DNA of 64,000 nucleotides from Piezodorus guildinii (Eukaryota; Arthropoda; Insecta; Hemiptera; Pentatomidae). Within the stretch, counting starts at the first letter, position 1, and every line of letters begins with the position of its first letter. A program made the position numbers and the translations under genes. Shown here one piece after another: positions 22,827 through 33,216 of the stretch. The notes below the pieces were generated by a model. It ran no database searches and was not told the DNA's origin. It saw nothing but the letters and a program-made list of their open reading frames with translations. The stretch is taken from contig CM041292.1 in the NCBI GenBank assembly GCA_023052935.1, positions 144,694,939 to 144,758,938 of the forward strand. Direction: 5' to 3'.

Positions 22827-23693
22827 AATGCATTTTTTTCAGGAAATATGAAACTGACTAAACATTTGTAATTATGTATTGACTTTCGTGTACATTCAAA
22901 GTTGGTGAATTATTTTAATTCATCCTTTAGAAGCTTAAGACGGGGTGGATGTAGATTAAATATGGGATTTAAAATGAATAATGTAACTATTAACAAAAGA
23001 AGCCGTTGCCGAGAGGAGCTGTATTGAGGCCTTAGTGACATGAGCAAGCAACTCTTTTGACGTCTGCTTCAAATATTAAAACTTTGTTGCGAGCTTCGCT
23101 CTCATAGCTTCCGGCATTGTAATGGATTTACGTCTCTTTTAACCTCCATGCTACCTTAAATCTTCTACCTCCCTTCAGAATTATAATGAGCTTCCTTTTG
23201 AATACCCTCATGTAAGTTCTAAATCATTCTGAGAATTTGGGTTTATAGCAGTTATTTTGTACCGCATTCTTGTTTTCGCGATTAACTTAATAACTTATTT
23301 ACAAAATAAAGCTTAAAATACCATATACATAGAGTTAATGATATAGTATAAGCTCTTAGAGGATTTTGATACATCATTGTTTTAATACTTTATTATGAAT
23401 GTTGTGATAATTCAGTTATGGTTCACCATATTTTTTTCTTTTCCTCATCCTGAGTTTAATTTTACTTTTTAATTGGTACGAGTAAAAAAATTATTAAACT
23501 CCATACTATGGTCAAAATTATACTATAAAAATATCGAACTTAATAAATTTTTGGTGTTTCTTGATTGCTACATTTCTCTTAATTTTATTACTTATATTTA
23601 GAAATTTACCTTGCACACCATAAAGCAGTTTTATTTCAATAGGTTTAGTATCTGTTAATCTATTAATTAAAAAAAAAAGTAATTTTTATATTA
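22827..23693. other. No gene recognised
   Basis: AT-rich DNA. A mildly GC-richer stretch at 22985-23110 has no frame or repeat I can name. Confidence 0.4.
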
Positions 23694-23835
23694 AGTGGGT
23701 GGCTCAGTCATAGTAGTTCACTGGCCCACTGCTCTTCGGATCTCGAGTTCATACCCTGGTAGGATGATTATTTATTTTATTATTACATCCGCGCAAAGAT
23801 TCTGCAATAGCCCTTCTGTGGAAAAAAATAAATAA
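23694..23835 (+). repeat. tRNA-like SINE fragment (type S5)
   Basis: GTGGCTCAGTCATAGTAG resembles an A box and GATCTCGAGTTCATACCC a B box at tRNA-like spacing. A short body (ACATCCGCGCAAAGATTCTG) and an A-rich end AAAAAAATAAATAAATG follow. Boxes are degenerate, so confidence is moderate. Confidence 0.45.
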
Positions 23836-23984
23836 ATGAAATCCCCTTATGAAATTGAGTTTATAGACGTTGGGAAAAGACCATGGTGGCTCAGCGTGCC
23901 CGTGGCCTCCTCTTACTTAATTTTTTAAAAATTATTTTATTTAATATGTTTTTAATTATTTTATTTTTTTCTCTTTATATCTAT

Positions 23985-24410
23985 ATTCACGCTTGTCAGA
24001 ATGTATCTGACAATCAGCAAATGTGCTGTACAAATTGAGATCCAGGCATGGTAGGCATGAAGAAGGAAAATGCCCAGCAGCACCCCTTCCATGGCTTTAT
24101 TTTATCCGAGGAGGTCCCTCATCCAGCTTCTCTTTAGAAGCTGGATGTTTACGTAGTTCTGTTGCTTACGTACCAAGGAGCTGTCGTTATCAGTCTTAAA
24201 ATTTGGATTGAAATGATTGTAGTTTTTGTATGTTAGTCTTTTTTGCTGAACAAAAAATCTGTGAAGCGTAAGTCCATATTGGCTTAAGAAGGTATGTGTA
24301 TGTATTTAGTTTCTGTCTAATTTTTAATTTTGAAGATTTAGATAAAAGTGAGTATAGTACTTTCAGTCGGTGGTTAAGAGTCTTTTCATCTTCACATGTA
24401 TTAGATTTAT
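23985..24410 (-). pseudogene. LINE reverse-transcriptase C-terminal relic
   Basis: The minus strand translates, with several stops and shifts, as the segment after the RT: KVLYSLLSKSSKL, LLKPIWTYASQIF, AKKTNIQKLQSFQSKF and TAPWYVSN, corresponding to LINE2 LNRKSHLT ... LKPIWTYGLELWGTAKHSNI ... NAPYYVTN. Divergence from LINE1/2 is large, so it is a separate Jockey-like lineage. Confidence 0.7.
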
Positions 24411-25181
24411 TTTGTAATTGATATTTATTTATTATTATTTTTATATACCATATTTTTATGATTATTTACTATTATTTTTTTTCCTTGAATATAATCTAAC
24501 ATTCATTTATATCAAATAAACTTATACCTATATTATTCAATTTTAATTTATATCAAAACACACTATTTTAACTAATATTATTTATTTTTAATTAATATTT
24601 TAAAATTAATAAATCTGACACTGATGACCGCGATGTTTGTGCCATTATTTATTTATTTATTTTGTAACATAAAGGCTTTTCAACCACTAGGGTTATCATT
24701 GTGCCATTAAAATGGAAAAATCAACCAATTAACCGAGGCCTAATCATATAATTGCTCAACGGTTGGCCTTAAAATAATACAAATCACTCCCAATACCCTT
24801 CACTGGCTGTAGTAGAAGTACAGGTTCATCATTTATTACTTTCACTTACCAATAATGACATATATATTGAAGAAACCATTGTGATCGTAATTATTTTCAT
24901 TCGAGTTTTCATCGGACATAAACATTTTAGGGTCTCCTGAGTTTAAATAACAAAGTTCAGCCATAGGATGTGGTATTCCTAGCTCGAAAACGATAAATTG
25001 CATAAAAAAAAAATTATATTTTTGAAGCGTATATGCCTGAGATGTTACAGCAAACTAAATCGACAAACCAGGAGAGCCTCTTTATTCCATGCATTTTGCA
25101 TTTTTTATACGATTTTCTCAAAATAGGTTCCAACAATTTTGATTAAACTTGCTAAATCGATGTAAAATTTAATAAACTTTA
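24411..25181. other. No gene recognised
   Basis: Very AT-rich at 24410-24660, then mixed DNA with a GGCCTAATCATATAATTG tract (24738-24755) resembling part of the S4 SINE body at 37505. The last ~150 bases share words with Repeat A interior (ATTTTGATTAAACTTGC) in minus orientation. Confidence 0.35.
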
Positions 25182-25195
25182 ATATCATATAGGAT
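25182..25195. repeat. LINE2 target-site duplication, left
   Basis: ATATCATATAGGAT is repeated without mismatch at 29929-29942, after the poly-A tail. Confidence 0.92.
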
Positions 25196-25473
25196 ATTTC
25201 AAGTCGGCTCTCGGATTTCTTGCTTTTACAGTTGGATTTCACTTCAGCACAGTCTTGAAAACATCATCAGACTTCAGGATAACAACAACAGTTATTATTG
25301 GAGCAAACAGCGGTAAGTTGTGATATAATTTACAGTGTAAAGTGAATGCTGAGTCACCTCTTCATATCAGCTGATTGCCAATAGCCCGGCAAGGCTGGTC
25401 TTGCTTAACTTTTTTTAAGTTATTGTTTTTTTTCCCACATCTGGTTATTATTTAATTACTTTCTATACATGAA

Positions 25474-26799
25474 ATGCGATATTATCATCAAGTAATGTCC
25501 TCCAAAGCTTCAACTAAAAGATCTAGATCTAGTGGTTCAATCCCGTCACCTACAAAACAAAGACCCCGCCGTGATACTAATAAAAGATTAAATCTACAAG
25601 CAACCCCTTCCGGTACTAATTCAGAATCTGAACCACAACCTGGCACATCGTCACAAGGGATGACTGACGAATCGCCGTTTTTCACCCCAAATCCTTTTCA
25701 GATTTTACATAATGAAAAAGAAAACATGGAATCTACTCCTATACCTAGTGAACCACGGCCTCCTCCAATATTTGTCAAAAATATTAGAAATTTCCAAATG
25801 TTGTGTGCGCAATTGAACAAAATTACCGAATCTACCAGCTACTACTGTATGAGTAGAATCAATGATACCAAAATATCTCCTACTACTGCCGAGACATATA
25901 GAAAAATAGTGAAATACCTAACTGAAACCAAAGCAGATTTCCATACCTATCAGCTACGCCAAGAGAGAGCTTTAAGGGTTGTAATCAGAAACTTACACCC
26001 CTCGACACCAGTTGAAGCTATTAAAGAAGAACTAACGGAGATGGGCTATAAAGTGCGCCAAGTCACTAACGTCCTAAAGGATAAAATTCCTCTACCTCTC
26101 TTTTTTGTGGATTTGGAACCAGCTGAAGGAGTTGAAAAAATCTATGACCTCAATAGATTGTACTATTCCAGTGTAAGAGTTGAAAAACCTTACACAAAGA
26201 GAGAGATAATTCAGTGCCATAATTGTCAAGCATATGGTCATACTAAAAGTTATTGTCATCACATACCTCGATGCGTGAAATGCGGTGAACAGCACAAGTC
26301 TGTGGAGTGTACAAAACCAAAATCAACACCAGCTGTATGTGCTCATTGCCTGAAGGACCACCCGGCCAACTATAAAGGATGCCAAATCTATAAGGAGCTG
26401 AGGACCAGGTTTCAAAAACCTCAAGTACTGGATGAAACAGCAAGACAAGTAAGAAACAGAAGAGAACCCTCAAAACTTATTGATGCCAATTTATCATTTG
26501 CCCACTTACTTGGAGGTGGGAATCAAAGTACTGAAGCCGTGGCCCTGCCGGAACTACAAAATGTACCTCAATCCATTCCACATATACCTCTTTCTCAAAA
26601 TGTAACCAATCCTAAGAATCCTAATCCACCACAAATCTCTCATATTCCTCCTCCTTCAAACGCCACAGACCTTACCAGTTTGATGACATCCTTTATTTCC
26701 GAAATTAAATCCCTTGTTATGCCCTTAATATCACTCCTTACGAATCTCGTAACAAATCTCATTCCTGCCTTAAAAAAAACCATAAATGACCTCACCTAA
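25474..26799 (+). CDS. LINE2 ORF1: gag-like RNA-binding protein with three zinc knuckles
   Basis: 441 residues, intact. It is the nucleic-acid-binding protein of a Jockey-like LINE, expected to bind the element's RNA and form the retrotransposition RNP. Residues 1-90 are Ser/Pro/Thr-rich and probably disordered (ESPFFTPNPFQIL at about 68-80). The middle part (about 95-245) carries KIVKYLTETKADFHTYQLRQ and ends YYSSVRVEKPYTKREIIQ. From residue 248 there are three CCHC knuckles: CHNCQAYGHTKSYC, CVKCGEQHKSVEC and CAHCLKDHPANYKGC. A Pro-rich linker leads to a hydrophobic helix-prone C-terminus (LTSLMTSFISEIKSLVMPLI). The first ATG is used here; a second Met at residue 8 (MSSK) is possible. The end overlaps the ORF2 start by 14 nt. 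Confidence 0.93.
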   Translation: MRYYHQVMSSKASTKRSRSSGSIPSPTKQRPRRDTNKRLNLQATPSGTNSESEPQPGTSSQGMTDESPFFTPNPFQILHNEKENMESTPIPSEPRPPPIFVKNIRNFQMLCAQLNKITESTSYYCMSRINDTKISPTTAETYRKIVKYLTETKADFHTYQLRQERALRVVIRNLHPSTPVEAIKEELTEMGYKVRQVTNVLKDKIPLPLFFVDLEPAEGVEKIYDLNRLYYSSVRVEKPYTKREIIQCHNCQAYGHTKSYCHHIPRCVKCGEQHKSVECTKPKSTPAVCAHCLKDHPANYKGCQIYKELRTRFQKPQVLDETARQVRNRREPSKLIDANLSFAHLLGGGNQSTEAVALPELQNVPQSIPHIPLSQNVTNPKNPNPPQISHIPPPSNATDLTSLMTSFISEIKSLVMPLISLLTNLVTNLIPALKKTINDLT

Positions 26800-29464
26800 T
26801 TCCTTATCCATTCTCCTTTGGAATGCGAATGGTGTTAGAACTCACACTGACGAACTTACAGCCGTACTGCAGGACAAAAACATTGATGTTGCACTCATTA
26901 CTGAAACTAGACTAACCACTAAACAGTACTTTAAAATACCAGGATACACGACATACCGGACAGACCATCCAGACGGCAAAGCCCATGCCGGTACTGCTGT
27001 CATAGTCCGCCGATCCCTCACCCATCACTTACACCCAATTTCCGCCCACGATTACCTACAAGCAACTTCCATCGTTATCAAAACCTTTTCCTTTCCGCTT
27101 ATCATCGCATCAGCATACTGCCCTCCTAAACATCCCATTTCCTCTGCCCAATTTGGATCCTTCCTCAACTCCTTGGGTAATCACTTCATTTTGGGTGCAG
27201 ACTTAAACGCTAAGAACCAACAGTGGGGTTCTAGAACCACCAATTCTCGTGGACGGACATTGCAGTCTGCACTCAACTCCCGACGCTTTCATCTCCTACC
27301 TCCCGATTCTCCTACCTACTGGCCAACAGATCCTAACCGTAATCCTGACATCCTCGACTTCTTCATCCACAGCGGATTAGGCTCTCTGAATTTTTCCATA
27401 GCTCGCCTTGATGAACTATCCTCTGATCATAGTCCATTGATTCTAAATGTATCCATAACACCTATTCCTAAACCTATCCCACCGTCATTCATTAGGGACC
27501 CTGTCAACTGGAACCTCTTCCGCGAAATTCTCACTAATGATATTGACCTCAGAGTGATTCTCAAAACCCCAAATGACCTTGACGACGCCGTATATTCCTT
27601 TACAACCGCTATTCAACAAGCCGCCTGGACTGCCTCCTCTCCCAAACAATCCCAAATAATTCCTTACAAAAGCCATTTACCACAACACCTGACAGACCTC
27701 ATCAACAGCAAACGTCGAGCTAGAACATTATGGCAACGCACCCGCCACCCAGAAGATCGCCGCTCCTATAATTTTTTTTGTAGAAAATTAAAGCGGGAGT
27801 TGGCGATCTTCCGTTCCCAATCCTACAATACCTACCTCTCCTCTCTCTCGACTCGTGACAATTCCCTGTGGAATGTCACGAAGAGAATCCTAAAATCCCA
27901 CACCATTTCCCATCCTCTCCGGCGCTGTGATGGTTCCTGGGCTGCTTCTGACAAGCATAAGGCCGAGGAATTCGCACAGCACCTTTCCAAAGTTTTTACT
28001 CCTCATCCAGAGCTTAATCCAACCCATACTGCAGCAGTTGAAGAGTTCCTCACGTCACCAATACCACTATCCTTACCACCTAAAGCAGTTAATCCCTCTG
28101 AGGTCAGATATCTTCTTAAAAAGCTTCCTCTCCGCAAATCTCCTGGATACGATCTCCTTACTCCCCAAATCTTAAGACAACTTCCACCTAAAGCCATTAC
28201 ATTCCTTACATATCTCTATAACTGTATCCTACGCACTACCTATTTTCCTCTCTTATGGAAACATTCAACTATGATCCTTTTCCTAAAACCAGGCAAACCT
28301 TCTAACAACACGTCATCTTACAGACCTATCAGCCTACTTCCGATCCTCTCAAAAATTTTCGAAAAGCTCCTACTAAAACGAATCCTAGCCAAATTTCAAA
28401 ATTTTCCTTCACATCAGTTCGGATTTCGTCCTCAACATTCCACGGTTCAGCAAGGACTCCGAGTTGTAGACCACATTTCCTCCGCCCTTGAGTGCAAGGA
28501 GTATTGTTCGGGTGCCTTTCTGGACATAGCTCAAGCTTTTGACCGGGTGTGGCACCCGGGACTGCTCTTTAAGCTCAAAACCCATTTACCTCAATCCTTA
28601 TACCTAATCCTCCGATCCTATTTATCCAACCGCTCCTTCCGAGTTCGCTGTGGTTCCGAATTTTCCGAACAATATACTGTTGAGGCCGGTGTTCCTCAAG
28701 GCAGCGTCTTAGGACCCGTCCTCTACATCCTCTTCACCGCCGATATCCCTACCGACCCCAATACCTTTCTGGCAACATTTGCTGATGACACAGCCATTTT
28801 ATCATCCAATTCCGATCTTGAAGCAGCATCGCTAAATCTCCAAAAGCACCTTTCCCTTGTCGAAGACTGGTGCAATGCTTGGCGCATTAAGGTTAACGAA
28901 AGCAAATGCACTCACGTCACATTCACCCTTCGACGCAAATCCTGTCCAACGGTTAATTTCAATTCTATACCGCTTCCTTCCTCAGACACAGTCCGGTATC
29001 TCGGCTTTTTACTAGACAAAAGACTGACGTGGAACCCACATACAAGACTAAAAAGAAAAGAACTCAACCGCAGATTCGGCCAGTTATACAGACTACTAAA
29101 CAGAAAATCTCATCTTACAGTTGACAACAAATTACTAATATACAAGACAGTACTGAAACCTATATGGACCTACGGACTTGAACTGTGGGGGACAGCTAAA
29201 CATTCTAACATTAAACGCATCCAATCCTTCCAATCCAAAGTCCTCCGAACAATAGTTAATGCTCCTTATTACGTTACCAACTGTACCCTACACCATGACC
29301 TTAATATTCCGTTTGTTTTAGACCTGGTACCATCCAAATTTTCCAAATTTCATCAGAACCTTAGTCATCATCCTAACCCTCTAGCACAATCCCTATCCAG
29401 CACCACCCATCCCTACAATCCTCCTCGAAGATTGAAACGGCAGTGGCCACGAGACCTATTGTAA
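26786..29464 (+). CDS. LINE2 ORF2: APE endonuclease-reverse transcriptase
   Basis: 892 residues, intact. The protein nicks target DNA and primes reverse transcription from the nick. N-terminal APE-type endonuclease: LLWNANGVR (about 10-18), ITETRL, GADLNAKNQQWGSR (from 137) and SSDHSPLIL with D214-H215 of the catalytic site. RT: SYRPISLLPILSKIFEKLL, HQFGFRPQHST, FLDIAQAFDRVWH (about 578-590, first catalytic D), GVPQGSVLGP (635-644) and FADD (665-668). The C-terminus (LKPIWTYGLELWG ... RRLKRQWPRDLL) is typical of Jockey-like proteins; no RNase H. The ATG at 26786 lies inside the ORF1 end (14-nt overlap, different frame), so ORF2 probably needs reinitiation after ORF1 termination. Length and motif set look complete. 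Confidence 0.95.
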   Translation: MTSPNSLSILLWNANGVRTHTDELTAVLQDKNIDVALITETRLTTKQYFKIPGYTTYRTDHPDGKAHAGTAVIVRRSLTHHLHPISAHDYLQATSIVIKTFSFPLIIASAYCPPKHPISSAQFGSFLNSLGNHFILGADLNAKNQQWGSRTTNSRGRTLQSALNSRRFHLLPPDSPTYWPTDPNRNPDILDFFIHSGLGSLNFSIARLDELSSDHSPLILNVSITPIPKPIPPSFIRDPVNWNLFREILTNDIDLRVILKTPNDLDDAVYSFTTAIQQAAWTASSPKQSQIIPYKSHLPQHLTDLINSKRRARTLWQRTRHPEDRRSYNFFCRKLKRELAIFRSQSYNTYLSSLSTRDNSLWNVTKRILKSHTISHPLRRCDGSWAASDKHKAEEFAQHLSKVFTPHPELNPTHTAAVEEFLTSPIPLSLPPKAVNPSEVRYLLKKLPLRKSPGYDLLTPQILRQLPPKAITFLTYLYNCILRTTYFPLLWKHSTMILFLKPGKPSNNTSSYRPISLLPILSKIFEKLLLKRILAKFQNFPSHQFGFRPQHSTVQQGLRVVDHISSALECKEYCSGAFLDIAQAFDRVWHPGLLFKLKTHLPQSLYLILRSYLSNRSFRVRCGSEFSEQYTVEAGVPQGSVLGPVLYILFTADIPTDPNTFLATFADDTAILSSNSDLEAASLNLQKHLSLVEDWCNAWRIKVNESKCTHVTFTLRRKSCPTVNFNSIPLPSSDTVRYLGFLLDKRLTWNPHTRLKRKELNRRFGQLYRLLNRKSHLTVDNKLLIYKTVLKPIWTYGLELWGTAKHSNIKRIQSFQSKVLRTIVNAPYYVTNCTLHHDLNIPFVLDLVPSKFSKFHQNLSHHPNPLAQSLSSTTHPYNPPRRLKRQWPRDLL

Positions 29465-29895
29465 ACATTCAAACTGGAGTTCTGACAATGGTCAGATCCT
29501 CCACTCATGTACGGTATGTTTGTGGCTACAGCGCCCTAACTCAGCCTCCACTGGCTCAGACCAGTGATGCGGCTGAGATAGAGGTGCTGGGATCTCTTGG
29601 ATTCCGCTTTTTCCTCCACAAGTGGTCCCTTTAGCAATTGTATATATTGTAGATAGTTATGATTGTGTGTAAGATGTTTATTTATTTGCCAACTTTTTAT
29701 TTATCTCAATAATAGGTTTATGTTTCGATTTGTTTTGTTTTTTATTTATTATTATTATTTTATTGTATATATTTGAATTTATGTTATATTTTATGAAATT
29801 TGACCATTATTATTATTTTCTGTATATATAGTATGAATGTGGTCTCTTATCAATATTATTATTGTTCATTTTGTAACAAATTGTAATATATCTCA

Positions 29896-29928
<33 letters not shown>
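29465..29928 (+). other. LINE2 3' UTR and poly-A tail
   Basis: An initial GC-richer part (29465-29640) is followed by AT-rich sequence ending TTGTAATATATCTCAATAAA, which contains an AATAAA signal at about 29895, then the A tail (29898-29929; last base shared with the target duplication). The same end sequence in antisense is at 39459-39675 and, in sense, at 31843-31915. Confidence 0.85.
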
Positions 29929-29932
<4 letters not shown>

Positions 29933-29942
29933 CATATAGGAT
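29929..29942. repeat. LINE2 target-site duplication, right
   Basis: Exact second copy of ATATCATATAGGAT. Confidence 0.92.
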
Positions 29943-30599
29943 TCATTCTTATGGACATATTCTGACAAGTATTTAATGATATTTTATTTCCCTAAAATAC
30001 TTTCATTTTTGTAGATTCAAAAAATTAACCATTTCATACGGTTAGCATTGATGAAAAACCGGTAAATATACAAGGCGAAAGAGTTTTATGTCTAGATAAC
30101 TGAATGAGGTAAGAAAAACGTTTATTTTTTTTCTGAACATACAATATAGGATTTTCCCCGGTATAAATGATTGATATTAAAGTACTGATCGTTTTGCAAA
30201 TCTTATATTTTCACTTCCATAAAAGAGTCCCCTACTTGAAATGCTGTGAGTGGGATTCCTTATAAATTAGCAGAGAAATGGTATACCCGGTCTTTGCTGA
30301 GTAATAAAGCATAGGGTATGTAACCATCGGGACTAAAGAGAAGCACTGAGGGGTGGATGATGAATAGGCATAACCTGAGCCTTAGAACACGCGTCGAGTG
30401 AACGAGTAATGAGGCACCTTAATTGTGGGGATTCATAAAACAGCATGGGAGGTAGGCACAGTCATAAGCCAATGTTAATTAACTGCCCAAGGAAACGTAC
30501 ATATTCATATAGTCATTCTGTAACTTCAAACGGTTATTTTTCATAATACATTTTTATGTATTATTTCATCCTTTAATATTCCATTCCAGTTATCTAATA
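29943..30599. other. No gene recognised
   Basis: Mixed sequence. 30290-30430 is less AT-rich but holds no frame, repeat or RNA structure that I recognise. Confidence 0.4.
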
Positions 30600-31380
30600 T
30601 GATTGTTTTTAATTATTTTTCACTAATTAAAATTTACAACTTTATTTCATCATACAACCAGTAAATATGCTAATAGACAAAAGACATGAAGCAGACTTGT
30701 AAAGAAGCTACCAACTCATTGGCAGTACTCAAGTTAACATTCTTAACCGGAGTCAGTATGACAGCCTTCCATGCCTACGGTCACGGGTCCAAACCAGCTG
30801 GTGACCCTAGGATTTTTCAATGGGAGTGAAAAAATTCTTAGTTATGCCGTCCTTCAGAGGGAACGTCAATAGGGATGTTCCAAGATTATGCCATGTCAGT
30901 TACTCGTTAAAGATCCCTATCCTAATTAAACCTGGATAGGCAAAAGTTAGGACACTCACTGTATCTTCGTCCGATTAACCACAGTGACGTTAAATGAACA
31001 AACATCAAGAATCATTGAGGATTTTACGAAGGATTTTGGAATGCAAGAATAGAATATGAAAAGAATTCAATGATTTAGTAGAACCCCAAAGGTCAATCCT
31101 GTATGTTGAAATTAGCCTTATGATAGTCGTGTAATTGAGCCATTTGTAGTTTAGTGGACGATTAGAACGTTTGAAGTAGCTGACAACGTTGAGTAGTTTT
31201 TTTTTCGTTTCGGTGTTGTATGAAGGTTACAGGTAAGACGTTTATGAAGATATAGTCCTAGGGATCGGATATTGTTCAACAGGAACTGCGGAGTGTTATT
31301 AAAGGATACTGTGGGCAGCAAGTCGTAGGTTTACAATGAAGTGTAAAAGTTTTTTGATGGAGTTTGTTTGAGTTTATTTT
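30600..31380 (-). mobile_element. LINE-J relic, interrupted by a SINE
   Basis: Antisense LINE-J. The 3' end at 30610-30740 (AAAATTTACAACTTT, CTCATTGGCAGTACTC) matches 8370-8475. Coding remnants resume at 31010-31380 (plus-strand GATTTTACGAAGGATTTTGGA, matching 8695-8720, then antisense GLELWG-like and LLNVVSYF-like parts). A SINE lies between, and ~200 nt expected from the 8.4-kb copy are missing. Heavily mutated. Confidence 0.65.
30741..31003 (+). repeat. SINE S2, nested in LINE-J
   Basis: Head: GACAGCCTTCCATGCC and B-box CACGGGTCCAAACCAGC. Body: CCTAGGATTTTTCAATGGGA, TCTTAGTTATGCCGTCCTTC, GAGGGAACGTCAATAGG, AAAGATCCCTATCCTAATT and a terminal GTGACGTTAAATGAAC. Its insertion into a decayed LINE shows S2 was active after that LINE landed. 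Confidence 0.72.
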
Positions 31381-31842
31381 AAATCTTCAATAGTGGCATC
31401 ACTGTTCAAGGCCTTTGTTGTGTGATAGAAGACTTTCGAAAGCAGTTATGGAAAGCTTAAAATAGCTTAGGGTAAAAGAAGACCAAAAGGAATGTGCAGG
31501 TATTTAAAGCATTAACATATTAGGCCGCTTAAAACTTGTTCCTTAAATATTGACTCACAAATACAAGCCTAAACACTGCCTAACTTGCCCGTTTCATTTA
31601 ACTGGATTCCCCACGTCTTAGAAAGGATGTCTTGATAGCTCCTAAGTGGTGGTCTACTTGTATTACTTGAATATATATTATTTATTTTTGGCGAAATAAT
31701 GGATATTACTTGAGTAGTTAGCTATTGCGCTATCAAACCCTCACGTCACAAAGGAGCCGATGCTATCAATCTAACGCAATCATTCATTATTCCAAATCCG
31801 ATAACTCATGTTTTTTTTCTTTATTATTTTCAATCATGAACC
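31381..31842. other. No gene recognised
   Basis: Mixed AT-rich spacer. Confidence 0.4.
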
Positions 31843-31915
31843 ATTACTATTACTATTAATACTGTTCATTTAAAAACAAATTGTAATGTATCTCAATAAA
31901 TATAACAAAAACAAA
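31843..31915 (+). repeat. Fragment of LINE1/2-family 3' end
   Basis: ACTGTTCATTTAAAAACAAATTGTAATGTATCTCAATAAATA-like order matches the last ~60 nt of LINE2 before its tail (GTTCATTTTGTAACAAATTG, TATCTCAATAAA). Confidence 0.5.
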
Positions 31916-32670
31916 TATATAAAAAAAGAGTGTTTTTTCACAATAAATATTTCATTAATATAATTAATTTATTTTAAAATTGTTCTATTGCCTCGCAGGT
32001 TTAATTGATTGATGTTTATTTTATAACAAGAAACATGTCACTAGCAAAATAATTTTATACTACCAACTTCTCCTTCACTGTTGAAAACATTTATTTAACG
32101 CAATTTTAGTCGTTACAACACTTCAAGGCAGCATCGTTTTTTCTAAACTTTTCATTATGTATTGCTGCGATATTTCGAGATAAATTAATAAATTGGCTGA
32201 TTAACTGATCAATTGGCTTTTCGAGAATGACCTGGATGACCTAGGGTCAATATGATTAAAATGGACAAATGTAAGAACTTAAATATGATTCTTGTCCTTA
32301 AAATTTTTTTCAAATCCCTGAGACTGATAAGGCATTCCCTCGGAGACGGATAAAAGAACAAAACCAGCAAACTAAAAATAATCAGAAACTAAAAAATTAC
32401 CAAAATATCTTTCTCTTTATAAAAATAAGTTTATTGTTATGAACTCCTTACATCGTTTCAGCCATTTTTAAGTCTTCATCATGCATAGTTTTTTATTTTG
32501 TCATAATTTCATCTATTTTTGTTATAATACCATCTATTTTTAATTTTTTTTTTTTTAATTCTGATTTTAGTAAATTTTCATCAGTTTAAAATTCATTCAT
32601 GTGTTCTGTTATTGCTTTTTATTTCTTTGAGACTTAAAATAACCGAAATGTGATCACTTCAAAACAAAAA

Positions 32671-32707
<37 letters not shown>

Positions 32708-33018
32708 GGTTATCGGTTACAAGTTCATAAATTTCAATGCCTGAAGGACAATTAAATTACAAAGATTTTATTTGTACAGTATTTTATCAGCTGTTCTGTT
32801 TAATTATATGTTCAGCTGTACAGCTGATTAATCTTATAGATACAAGTAAATATATTCTCTTTTAATGATAATTATGTTTTTTTGTTTTTTTAAATTTACC
32901 AACATATAACTCATAATAAATCTGTGATCAGTTTTCAAATCTCTTTTCTCTCTTCTGGACTAAATAATTCAACAATTGAGACTAAAAAAAAATATTCTTA
33001 ATCAATTCACTGACGCAA
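31916..33018. other. No gene; 36-T run at about 32670-32705
   Basis: AT-rich DNA. The long pure T tract could be the antisense tail of an insertion, but no element body adjoins it recognisably. Short inverted words TCAGCTG/CAGCTGA occur near 32790-32830. Confidence 0.4.
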
Positions 33019-33066
33019 TTGACAATAATCATAAGAACTTTAATACTTAATAATAAATTATGTTTC

Positions 33067-33216
33067 ATAGAGGGCTCAGAGGTATTTATTGTAGACAATG
33101 AAAGCAACAACGGTCGGACTGTTGCCCCAAACGGAAATTACTTTTCAGGGATTGGACTAAGCGAAGTCGACTGTGATGGATTTAGTTCATTATCCATTCA
33201 TAATGTTCCTTTCTAG
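33067..33216 (+). other. Candidate 3'-terminal coding exon (unrecognised)
   Basis: A frame of good amino-acid complexity follows a plausible acceptor (TATGTTTCATAG, ending about 33071) and stops with TAG at 33214-33216. The translation includes SEVFIVDNESNNGR and GNYFSGIGLSEVDCDG. I do not recognise the family. In favour: base composition less AT-rich than its surroundings and a believable splice acceptor. Against: short, no partner exon seen, and its last bases are the start of a tandem duplication. Low confidence. Confidence 0.25.

Larger units (their letters stand above)
25196..29928 (+). mobile_element. Intact full-length Jockey-like retrotransposon, LINE2
   Basis: 4.73 kb: 5' UTR of 278 nt (25196-25473), ORF1, ORF2, 3' UTR (29465-29897), then 31-32 uninterrupted A's. 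A perfect 14-bp target duplication brackets it. Both ORFs are open with all core motifs. A pure poly-A tail and an unmutated duplication point to a recent insertion. The 5' UTR contains AGCGGTAAGTTG, and LINE1 has TCGGTAAGC at the equivalent place, a splice-donor-like sequence conserved between copies. Jockey-type elements carry internal promoters, so a promoter near 25196 is expected but not demonstrated here. Confidence 0.95.

Noticed and set aside
26092..26473. Minus-strand frames within LINE2 ORF1
   Set aside because: Antisense shadows of the zinc-knuckle region.
32669..32705. Poly-T run as proof of an antisense retroelement
   Set aside because: No element body or target duplication could be recognised on either side.
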